Origin: Desulfobacteraceae bacterium
GTDB taxonomy: Bacteria > Desulfobacterota > DSM-4660 > Desulfatiglandales > Desulfatiglandaceae
NCBI GenBank assembly: GCA_030589225.1
Contig: JAUUWD010000093.1
Span: 1-6,501, forward strand
Reading direction: 5' to 3'
DNA: 6,501 nt
In this document: positions 1 to 6,501 of the stretch, piece by piece
Layout of the letters: each line of letters opens with the position of its first letter
Position numbering within the stretch: the stretch's first letter is position 1
The notes under the pieces: generated by a model
Database searches by the model: none
What the model was told of the DNA's origin: nothing
What the model saw: only the letters and a program-made list of their open reading frames with translations
Made by a program: the position numbers and the translations under genes

Positions 1-58
1 CCGCCATCGGGACTACGCCGCTTGAAAAGGGAAATTCTCATACAAGCAAGCTAAGTTT

Positions 59-191
59 GATGAACTCGTAAAAAGTCGAAAAACACCATTTTTTGTCATT
101 CCGGCGAAGGCCGGAATCCTGTTTTTTCAATTGGTTACAGAGTTTATGGACTCCGGTTTTCACCGGAGTGACGAGTTTTTACGAAACCATC
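59..191. repeat. Small palindromic intergenic repeat (MITE/REP-like) with terminal inverted repeats
   Basis: Imperfect 19-bp terminal inverted repeats lie at 59-77 and 173-191 (15 of 19 positions match; the block 66-77 matches 173-184 at 11 of 12). Inside are two hairpins: ATTCCGGC/GCCGGAAT at 98-117 with a 4-nt loop, and ACTCCGG/CCGGAGT at 150-169 with a 6-nt loop. Positions 95-104 can also pair with 163-172 (9 of 10), so the whole 133 bp can fold as one cruciform. The GTCATTCCGGCGAAGGCCGG core resembles a repeat scattered between genes in many proteobacterial and Desulfobacterota genomes, from memory rather than a search. No target-site duplication is evident and there is no transposase, so any mobility would have to be supplied in trans. 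Confidence 0.8.
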
Positions 192-437
192 AATATTCAA
201 TCATTTGAAGATAGTGAAAATAGACCAATACTCCGCCTCAAGCGGAGCCACAAAATGCACAAAAATAATTCCTAATGTACTAAAAGTGCACCTCTGAAAT
301 TTCCGTACGGTCAAAGATATATAAATCTACCTCGATTTGCAATGCCCATAAAATGTGCGCCGGCAAATCTCATTGCGGCCTTAGGCAGGAGTCTTAATCA
401 GATCTACTAAGATCTTTTAACATTTTTTTTAACGCCC
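192..437. other. Non-coding spacer between the palindromic repeat and the groES promoter
   Basis: No coding region is supported here. Small symmetric motifs are visible. A hairpin CTCCGC/GCGGAG lies at 231-247 with a 5-nt loop. An 8-bp palindrome CCGTACGG lies at 303-310. Two AGATCT sites start 10 bp apart at 400 and 410. Two mutually exclusive pairings exist: GATTTGC (334-340) with GCAAATC (363-369), or GCAATG (339-344) with CATTGC (371-376). None is followed by a clear T-run, so none is called a terminator. The 3' end of any gene left of the window is not recognisable in positions 1-58. Confidence 0.5.
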
Positions 438-466
438 CTTGACATTTGACAGGTTGTCCTTATTTT
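438..466 (+). promoter_or_regulatory. Probable groESL promoter, readable as sigma32-type or sigma70-type
   Basis: CTTGACA at 438-444 is followed after 13 nt by CCTTATTT at 458-465. This matches the heat-shock sigma32 pattern (CTTGAAA, 13-15 nt, CCCCATNT) at most positions. The same DNA also reads as sigma70: TTGACA at 439-444, a 16-nt spacer, and TATTTT at 461-466. A short dyad GACA-GGT-TGTC at 448-458 sits inside the spacer and could be an operator. No CIRCE element (TTAGCACTC-N9-GAGTGCTAA), the usual HrcA site, is visible in 1-661. Heat-shock sigma control is therefore the better guess. Transcription would start near 472 and leave a leader of about 190 nt. Confidence 0.6.
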
Positions 467-485
467 TCATCTGTCACGTCTTTAT

Positions 486-526
486 CCCTCTCTTTTAAAA
501 GCCGGGTAAAAAGGGGGTTTTTCTTT
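486..526 (+). terminator. Terminator-like hairpin in the groES leader (possible attenuator)
   Basis: Positions 486-495 pair with 508-517 over 10 positions, with one G-U pair and one C-A mismatch. A 12-nt loop separates them, and TTTTTCTTT follows at 518-526. This has the shape of an intrinsic terminator but lies about 15 nt downstream of the predicted groESL start. It could attenuate groESL, or end transcription arriving from the left if the true promoter lies further downstream. The stem base is GC-rich but the upper half is A-U pairs, so strength is uncertain. Confidence 0.4.
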
Positions 527-545
527 ATCTGAATCTAATAATTAA

Positions 546-592
546 CATCCCCGGAAAGGAGGATGGAGATATATGTAATCCAAAGGAGGTGA
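546..592 (+). promoter_or_regulatory. groES leader with two extra Shine-Dalgarno motifs, one inside a hairpin, and a 9-codon mini-ORF
   Basis: AAAGGAGG at 555-562 lies 10 nt before an ATG whose next codon is TAA (573-578), giving a start-stop pair. Another ATG at 563 opens a frame of 9 codons ending with TGA at 590-592. The second motif, AAAGGAGGTGA at 582-592, fully matches the 16S rRNA tail but has no start codon at a usable distance; the next ATG is at 616. CATCCCC at 546-552 can pair with GG and GGATG at 558-565, with A560 bulged, which would hide the first motif. These are sequence observations; translation control of groES is inference. Confidence 0.35.
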
Positions 593-615
593 GAAGAGGT
601 ATTTTCAGAAATCAA

Positions 616-660
616 ATGAAGTTGAACCATAAATTATTCATATTGGAAGGAGATAGTTAA
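616..660 (+). other. Possible 14-residue leader ORF ending one base before groES
   Basis: An ATG at 616 opens a frame of 14 codons ([14 protein letters not shown]) that stops with TAA at 658-660, one base before the groES ATG at 662. The perfect Shine-Dalgarno at 582-592 is more than 20 nt away, which is too far for efficient initiation. Its last codons are the groES ribosome-binding site itself, since AAGGAG at 647-652 is read within it. If translated, it would be tightly coupled to groES. Chance is the simpler explanation. Confidence 0.15.
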
Positions 661-661
661 G

Positions 662-949
662 ATGAAAGTAAGACCATTGCATGACCGTGTAATTGTAAAA
701 AGGGTGGAAGAAGAAGCGAAAACAAAGGGTGGTATTATTATCCCTGATACGGCAAAGGAGAAACCCGTAGAGGGTAAAGTCATGGCCGTTGGCAAAGGCA
801 AAATACTGGACAATGGGAACCAGCAGCCTCTTGAAGTCAAGGAAGGCGATAAGATCTTGTTTGGAAAATATGCAGGAACAGAGATCAACATAGAGGGTGA
901 TGAACACCTAATCATGAGAGAAGATGATATCATCGCAATCGTAGAATAA
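662..949 (+). CDS. groES: GroES co-chaperonin (10 kDa)
   Basis: GroES forms the heptameric lid that caps the GroEL folding chamber in the cytoplasm. The 95-residue product has the normal length. The PLHDRV motif lies at residues 5-10, the mobile loop that grips GroEL at about 17-34 with its hydrophobic tip GGIIIP at 23-28, and the roof-loop region at about 44-55. The C-terminal strand DDIIAIVE is typical of the family. The start is well set: AAGGAG at 647-652 lies 9 nt before the ATG. groEL follows after 57 nt on the same strand with no terminator seen between, so the two form the classic operon. Expression is probably from the promoter near 438-466 through a long leader with possible structural control. 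The gene is intact with no unusual residues, and identity is near certain. Confidence 0.98.
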   Translation: MKVRPLHDRVIVKRVEEEAKTKGGIIIPDTAKEKPVEGKVMAVGKGKILDNGNQQPLEVKEGDKILFGKYAGTEINIEGDEHLIMREDDIIAIVE

Positions 950-991
950 ACGTATTCTGGGGCTTTTTAATTAACCACAATCAAAAAATGA

Positions 992-2653
<1,662 letters not shown>

Positions 2654-2720
2654 GGAAGTTCCTCTACGCTTTACCAATAAGAATTGACGGGATTCTTTTC
2701 CGTCACTGTCAGCTACTATA

Positions 2721-2772
2721 AAAATTGTATCCGGAACGAGAAAGTTCATGTTTCCGGGTACAATTTTTTTTG
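2721..2772 (+). terminator. Strong intrinsic terminator of groESL, probably bidirectional
   Basis: A 16-bp stem is formed by AAAATTGTATCCGGAA (2721-2736) and its partner at 2752-2767, with one T-G pair. The loop is 15 nt, and T runs from 2764 to 2772. It lies 67 nt after the groEL stop. On the - strand the same stem is followed by five Ts (complement of 2720-2724), so it could also end the kinase transcript, whose stop codon is about 190 nt away. A smaller hairpin, TGACGG/CCGTCA at 2685-2705, lies just upstream. Confidence 0.9.
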
Positions 2773-2794
2773 CGCTGAACAGCAATTAAGCGAT

Positions 2795-2938
2795 GTCAGT
2801 TGATCGTTGTCAGTTGTCCGTTGAAAAGGAAAAAGCAAACGATTCCAGAGAGATATCATTCCAGCCCGTATATTCTTATGCTTCACCCAACTACCTGAAA
2901 TACAAGGGCAACTAACGACTAACAACGGACTACCGACA
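2795..2938. repeat. Pair of inverted heptad tandem arrays between groEL and the kinase gene
   Basis: The left array at 2795-2824 reads in 7-bp units: TGTCAGT, TGATCGT, TGTCAGT, TGTCCGT, then TG. The right array at 2911-2938 reads, in 7-bp units of the opposite sense, ACTAACG, ACTAACA, ACGGACT, ACCGACA, and then decays. The right units are the reverse-complement type of the left ones (ACTGACA/ACGGACA). GTCCGTTG at 2817-2824 pairs exactly with CAACGGAC at 2923-2930. The 86 bp between the arrays (2825-2910) shows no gene and no repeat. The arrays lie beyond the terminator and before the kinase stop codon, so they may be part of the kinase mRNA 3' end. Confidence 0.6.
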
Positions 2939-2964
2939 CTACCATCAACTACACTTCAGGCTTT

Positions 2965-5493
2965 TTACTTTTTTGCTCTGGCCTCATCAATTTTTTCGGC
3001 GAGGACTCTTAAATACTTGGCAAAATTGCTGGCCCGTTGAAACCGTTGATCCGGATCTTTTGCCAGAGCCTTATCAATTAATTGCTCGCAGGGTCTTATC
3101 ACCTTTGGGTTTATTTGCCGCGGAGAGGGATGTTTTGCTTGAGTGATTTGATAAAAAAGCTCTGTTAGGGTTTTACCACCAAAGGGGAGCTGGCCGGTCA
3201 ATAGCTGAAAAAACACTATACCAAGGGAAAAAATATCCGAGCGACCATCGATTTCCATGCCATTAATCTGTTCCGGAGACATGAAGTTGGGTGTTCCAAG
3301 GATAATCCCCGTTCTGGTCTGAGAGGAAGAGACCGCCTTGGCAATGCCAAAATCCGTTACCTTAATATGCCCGTTTTTTAAAAGCATGATGTTTCCAGGT
3401 TTAATGTCTCTGTGGATTACGCCCTTCGTGTAAGCATAATCCAGGGCGTCGGCCGTTTCAGCAACGATGTCCAGCACTTTCCGTAAGGGCAGGAGGGAGT
3501 TTTTCTCACAAAAATGTTCAAGATCTTCTCCCTCCAGAAGCTCCATGGCCATGTAAGTCAAATCGTAATCTTCTCCCACATCGTGAATAGATATAATCGA
3601 GGGATGCGATAGTCTTCCGGCCAATTCAGCTTCCTTGAAAAAGCGTTCCTTCACTTCTTTTGCCTGCTGCTCTTCAAAATCGTCGGAGAAACGGATAGTC
3701 TTAATGGCCACCAGGCGATTGATCTTGGGGTCCTTTCCCTTGTAGACTACTCCCATAGCACCCTGGCCCAATTCCTCAAGGATCTCATATCGTCCAACCG
3801 TGGGTTTCGTATCCAGGTCATCTGATATTACGAGTTTTCCCTCATCTTTCCTCCTGTGTTTTCCAAGAGGCAGCTCTCCGGCGAATTTTCTCAATTTGGG
3901 TATTCGTGCATCCAGATCCCGGAAAATCTCCCCCTCTTGAACAATATATTCATATACTGTAATGGCCTTGTTAATCATCCGCTTGCGTTCGAAATCAAGA
4001 CCCAGGTTATAAAGGACTTCTTTCAGGCCATCATCAAGGGGGCATTTTCTGAGTTTTTCAAAAGCCAGGTCCAACAGGCCCTGACTCTGCAGGCTCAGAC
4101 CAAGCATCCTGTTTGTTTCAAAGCTTTCCTTTGACGAGAGCGCTAAAGTTTTCTGGCTGATCACGGTTTCTTTTACTAAAAATACCACATAAATGGTCAC
4201 GAGAGAAAAACAGATATAGACGACCTTGAACCATATATTCAGATTCATAAAGAGAATCAGCCCGGTTATAAAAACGCCAAAAAGCATTGCCCCCAGCACA
4301 GCGGTCCTGGAGAAGTAATCCAGTTTGGGGAAGAAAAAACACGACAAAAAGCCAAGCACCAAGATCAAAAGCGCCTCTATATAGAGCATGGCTTCAGGCC
4401 GCTTAAGGTACCTTCCGTTTATAAAACCTTCTATGATATTGGCTGTCAGTTCGACCCGCGGCATCTTGGGGTCTACCGGGGTATTGATGGAAACACCTCC
4501 ATCTTCCGCTGTAAATCCAATAAGCACTATTTTGCCATCAAACACGGCAGGAACTTTTTTCACCTTCAGGATGTCAACGAAGGAGTAGTAAGGGAAGGAC
4601 TTTCTCCCACCCTTAAATTTGACAAAAATCTCGCCCTTTGTCGTAGGAATGATCTGCTTGTCTAACTTGATTGCTTCGCTCTGCACAACCACCTGTTCCG
4701 GGTATTTGTTCAGGTAATCGAGGGCGAGACGAATCGGCATTGAAGGTATGATATGCCCTCTATAATTGATAAAGGGAAGATGAACCTGCCCTGCCATCAC
4801 TTCATCGGGAGGCAAGTTGATGTGCCCGATACCCCGAGAATTCTCTGACAGTTCAAGAAAGGGGGTTGTGAGCTGATTTACAGATACATATTGCTCAAGT
4901 TTCCTCCCAACACTGGTGGCTTTCAGGGAATTTTCGTCAAGAAAAGAGTCGCTTGGGATTACAAGTTCAGTGTCGTATTGTCCGAATTTCCCCACAACCG
5001 GGAGTATAATATTTCCTGATTCCTTAACCGTCTGTGAAAGTTTTTTGTCATTATCAAGGTTCTCTTCAATTCTTTTTAATTTTTCAAGGACCCAGACATA
5101 AGAGGCTTTTTCACCGGTGGTCTCCTGCTGCTGAGAGATAGCCTCGTAAAGTTCTTTAACCTCCTTTAGGCCCTGGTTTTGCTCCTTTTGGCTGAAAACA
5201 AGATCCAGTCCGATCAGCTTTGCGCCATTGGCTTTCAAAATGCGAATCATCTCGGCAATCAAAGACCTTGGCCAGGGCCAGGGACCGAGCTGGTCTAAGC
5301 TCTTCTCATCAATATTGACTATTGCAATTTTGTTTTCCCCCATTGATCTTGGTAAATCCAACCGCATCTCAACGCTGTAGACAATCCTCTCCATGCTCTC
5401 TAACAACGGGAAGGCCCTGAAGGAGAGAAATATATAAAAAACGGCGATGAGCGCAGTGATTAAAAGGTCTGTTCTATTAACGGTGAGTTTCAT
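2965..5493 (-). CDS. CHASE2-domain transmembrane Ser/Thr protein kinase
   Basis: This 842-residue protein is a membrane receptor kinase. A helix at about 9-28 anchors the N-terminus. A CHASE2 sensor fills about 35-362, with its GPWPWPR motif at 70-76, KIVLIGFTAEDG at 321-332 and ANIIEGFINGRYLKRP at 351-366. Three membrane helices follow (about 368-388, 398-416 and 420-440). A cytoplasmic linker contains two TPR-like helical pairs (about 461-528). The Hanks-type kinase spans about 569-831: glycine loop GQGAMG 576-581, lysine K598, helix-C E621, HRDIKPGN 694-701 (base D696), DFG 714-716 and SPE 739-741. All catalytic residues are present. The arginine before D696 suggests activation by phosphorylation of the loop, which has S722-724, T726 and T728. 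An in-frame TGA lies 12 nt before this ATG, so no longer start exists. No good Shine-Dalgarno is seen. Ligand and substrates are unknown. Confidence 0.95.
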   Translation of the reverse strand: MKLTVNRTDLLITALIAVFYIFLSFRAFPLLESMERIVYSVEMRLDLPRSMGENKIAIVNIDEKSLDQLGPWPWPRSLIAEMIRILKANGAKLIGLDLVFSQKEQNQGLKEVKELYEAISQQQETTGEKASYVWVLEKLKRIEENLDNDKKLSQTVKESGNIILPVVGKFGQYDTELVIPSDSFLDENSLKATSVGRKLEQYVSVNQLTTPFLELSENSRGIGHINLPPDEVMAGQVHLPFINYRGHIIPSMPIRLALDYLNKYPEQVVVQSEAIKLDKQIIPTTKGEIFVKFKGGRKSFPYYSFVDILKVKKVPAVFDGKIVLIGFTAEDGGVSINTPVDPKMPRVELTANIIEGFINGRYLKRPEAMLYIEALLILVLGFLSCFFFPKLDYFSRTAVLGAMLFGVFITGLILFMNLNIWFKVVYICFSLVTIYVVFLVKETVISQKTLALSSKESFETNRMLGLSLQSQGLLDLAFEKLRKCPLDDGLKEVLYNLGLDFERKRMINKAITVYEYIVQEGEIFRDLDARIPKLRKFAGELPLGKHRRKDEGKLVISDDLDTKPTVGRYEILEELGQGAMGVVYKGKDPKINRLVAIKTIRFSDDFEEQQAKEVKERFFKEAELAGRLSHPSIISIHDVGEDYDLTYMAMELLEGEDLEHFCEKNSLLPLRKVLDIVAETADALDYAYTKGVIHRDIKPGNIMLLKNGHIKVTDFGIAKAVSSSQTRTGIILGTPNFMSPEQINGMEIDGRSDIFSLGIVFFQLLTGQLPFGGKTLTELFYQITQAKHPSPRQINPKVIRPCEQLIDKALAKDPDQRFQRASNFAKYLRVLAEKIDEARAKK

Positions 5494-5576
5494 ACAATGG
5501 CTTCAGCTACGTCCTTTTGTACCCAGATCGAACCATCAGACAAGGAGGTTTTTTTGTCGATAGGAACAATAAAGTT

Positions 5577-5618
5577 TTATGATTTTATCATAATATCAAA
5601 ATGCCTGCATATTGTCAA
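5577..5618 (-). promoter_or_regulatory. Kinase-gene promoter with overlapping operator-like dyad
   Basis: On the - strand, TTGACA (complement of 5613-5618) is followed after exactly 17 nt by TATTAT (complement of 5590-5595). This matches sigma70 consensus at all six -35 and five of six -10 positions. A perfect 7-3-7 inverted repeat, TTATGAT-TTT-ATCATAA at 5577-5593, covers part of the -10 box and the expected start site near 5583, where a repressor would act. The resulting leader is about 90 nt. It contains a small hairpin (GACAA/TTGTC, 5539-5558) whose loop carries CCTCC, a sequence resembling the 16S rRNA tail. The regulator is unknown. Confidence 0.65.
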
Positions 5619-5635
5619 AAAGAAACAAGGACTTG

Positions 5636-5924
5636 CAGCAATTCTAATTATAACCTTTAAACCTTGCTAATGCAGGGTCGCGGGGTCTCTTTTTAAAGGA
5701 CGCAAGACAAATTCTTCCACAGCTTGTCGAACGCCCCCGTGGCTTTGAATAAAGGCTCCGAGCAGGCAGAGAAGACGTCAGTTGCAACGGAGGCTCTCCT
5801 TTGGGGCTGTCCTATAACGAATTTCAAGGCTACGCTGCCGTTCAATAGAATGAAATAGGTTTTTGCGGCCTTTAAAAAGAGACCCCGCGGTCCTGCCAGA
5901 TGAAAGCCATAATTAGAATTGCTG
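5636..5924. mobile_element. 289-bp element bounded by long imperfect inverted repeats (MITE-like or structured-RNA element)
   Basis: The arms are about 60-70 bp. The outer 16 bp are perfect: CAGCAATTCTAATTAT at 5636-5651 against 5909-5924. An inner block of 21 bp is also perfect (5679-5699 against 5869-5889), and GCAGG at 5672-5676 matches CCTGC at 5892-5896. The segments between these blocks (5652-5671 and 5897-5908) differ in sequence and length. The 157-bp core (5706-5862) has no open frame of useful size and no recognisable tRNA, 6S, RNase P or tmRNA signature. No target-site duplication was found at the edges. It could be a non-autonomous transposon relic or an element making a structured RNA; the pattern of conserved blocks with unlike segments between them fits either. 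Confidence 0.65.
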
Positions 5925-6044
5925 AAATTTTGTTACAAGAAACAGCGGATAAATTTATGGTTTCAATTTCGGATTTCAATTTGACAAAGGTAACTTCCTG
6001 TTCTATTGCTCAAAATCTATAAAACCTTGAACAAAAACGTAACC
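5925..6044. other. AT-rich spacer with a weak + strand promoter candidate
   Basis: TTGACA at 5981-5986 and TATTGC at 6004-6009 are 17 nt apart on the + strand. The -35 box is perfect but the -10 box matches only at its first three positions. The 9-mer TTTCAATTT occurs twice, 13 bp apart (5961-5969 and 5974-5982), the second copy running into the -35 box. It could serve the gene beginning at 6311, at the cost of a leader of about 300 nt that would include both octamer arrays. No coding region is supported in this spacer. Confidence 0.25.
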
Positions 6045-6074
6045 GTTCACAGGTTCAGGGTTCAACGTTCAGGG
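6045..6074. repeat. Left octamer array (GTTCAGGG-type units)
   Basis: Units read GTTCACAG, GTTCAGGG, a shortened TTCAAC, then GTTCAGGG. Their reverse complement, CCCTGAAC, is exactly one of the units of the array at 6236-6283, so the two arrays face each other. A lone CCTTGAAC in the opposite sense lies just outside at 6025-6032. Confidence 0.65.
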
Positions 6075-6235
6075 TTAAGCAAAAAGAAGGCATTGAAGAC
6101 CCTAAGGCCTCGTTAAAAAGGTTCATTTTCTAAAGTAATTGCCAATTTGGCTCCAAATTTTGGATTACGCCTGACGAAGCTGACACTTTTCTCGTAAATA
6201 TGCATCCCAAATGCAGTCCGGGGACGAGAATGGAA

Positions 6236-6283
6236 CTTTGAACCCCTGAACCTTTGAACCTTTGAACCTTTGAACCCGTGAAC
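6236..6283. repeat. Right octamer array (six CTTTGAAC-type units)
   Basis: There are six 8-bp units in strict phase: CTTTGAAC, CCCTGAAC, CTTTGAAC three times, then CCGTGAAC. The core sequence TGAAC is constant and only the first three bases vary. The array is the inverted counterpart of 6045-6074. The 161 bp between them (6075-6235) has no supported gene but carries a nested stem-loop: TTCTCGT (6189-6195) with ACGAGAA (6224-6230), enclosing TGCAT/ATGCA (6201-6215). The array ends 27 nt before the ATG of the last gene. Confidence 0.8.
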
Positions 6284-6310
6284 GCCTACACAAAAACCAA
6301 CAAAACTCAC

Positions 6311-6501
6311 ATGCCAGAAGACATACGGGATAAACAACAACTGACGCACAAAGATATCTTGGGGCTTAATTTTGTGAGAGAGCCCGGACAATACGTGTAC
6401 AGGAGGTATTACCGCACTGGCCTTCGGTCACATATTATGGTGGTATTGAGCCCGGAGGCTGTGGAGCAGGAAAAAAATGGGGTCATCATAGACGGACTGA
6501 G
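6311..6501 (+). CDS. Unrecognised protein, 3' end outside the window
   Basis: An open frame starts with ATG at 6311 and continues past the last base, giving at least 63 residues. It begins MPEDIRDKQQ, then has an aromatic and arginine-rich stretch (QYVYRRYYRTG, 27-37) followed by a hydrophobic strand (HIMVVLS, 41-47) and an acidic segment. No signal peptide or membrane helix is seen. I do not recognise a family, and no function is proposed. No Shine-Dalgarno precedes this ATG. The frame is open back to 6266, where a GTG at 6278 lies inside the octamer array, so 6311 is the likeliest start but uncertain. It is divergent from the kinase gene and separated from it by about 0.8 kb of repeat-rich DNA. 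It may also be a chance frame, though its length to the edge and smooth codon use argue for a gene. Confidence 0.5.
   Translation, partial: MPEDIRDKQQLTHKDILGLNFVREPGQYVYRRYYRTGLRSHIMVVLSPEAVEQEKNGVIIDGL

Noticed and set aside
3..71. Possible C-terminal end of an upstream gene (frame ending ...SLMNS, TAA at 69-71)
   Set aside because: Only 22 codons are visible, they resemble nothing known, and the stop falls inside the repeat end. The other + frames also stop early (23-25 and 52-54).
93..275. 60-residue open frame on the + strand
   Set aside because: Most of its first half is translation of the palindromic repeat, and it has no Shine-Dalgarno.
300..661. CIRCE operator for HrcA
   Set aside because: No TTAGCACTC or GAGTGCTAA half-site was found before groES on either strand.
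3856..5101. Open frames on the + strand, and a 74-codon - strand frame, inside the kinase gene
   Set aside because: The kinase reading frame is complete and carries continuous domain motifs, so these are alternate-frame artefacts.
5706..5862. Known structured RNA (6S, RNase P, tmRNA, SRP) inside the inverted-repeat element
   Set aside because: No signature sequence of these RNAs could be recognised by eye; a covariance-model search would be decisive.
6236..6283. CRISPR array
   Set aside because: The units are 8 bp with no spacers, and no cas genes are seen.
6113..6391. 92-codon - strand frame
   Set aside because: It runs straight through the octamer array (giving a repetitive FKGSKVQRFRGSK peptide) and overlaps the start of the + strand gene at 6311.

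Overview
The window reads as a piece of a mesophilic Gram-negative genome of moderate GC. It is most like Desulfobacterota (the former Deltaproteobacteria). This placement is an inference from three things: the GroES/GroEL sequences, a large CHASE2-Ser/Thr kinase of a type common there, and intergenic palindromes that translate to the familiar 'VIPAKAG' peptide. No taxonomic marker search was possible.

Layout. Positions 1-661 are non-coding. They hold a small palindromic repeat with terminal inverted repeats (59-191), a heat-shock-type promoter (about 438-466), and a long structured leader with a terminator-like hairpin and several extra Shine-Dalgarno motifs. The groES-groEL operon follows on the + strand (662-949 and 1007-2653) and ends in a strong hairpin terminator (2721-2772) that also works on paper for the opposite strand. 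A convergent gene on the - strand (2965-5493) encodes an 842-residue membrane receptor Ser/Thr kinase: N-terminal membrane anchor, extracytoplasmic CHASE2 sensor, three membrane helices, TPR-like linker and Hanks-type kinase. Its promoter (5590-5618, - strand) is near-consensus sigma70 and is overlapped by a perfect 7-3-7 dyad. Positions 5494-6310 contain no convincing gene. They hold a 289-bp element bounded by long inverted repeats (5636-5924) and a pair of octamer tandem arrays in opposite orientation (6045-6074 and 6236-6283). A partial, unrecognised + strand gene begins at 6311 and runs off the end.

How it fits together. GroES and GroEL form the folding chamber. The kinase is separately transcribed and has no visible functional tie to them beyond sharing a terminator region. 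The least expected content is intergenic. Two pairs of short tandem-repeat arrays, one with 7-bp units (2795-2824 / 2911-2938) and one with 8-bp units (6045-6074 / 6236-6283), share one design: inverted arrays around a unique core. The 289-bp inverted-repeat element sits directly upstream of the kinase promoter.
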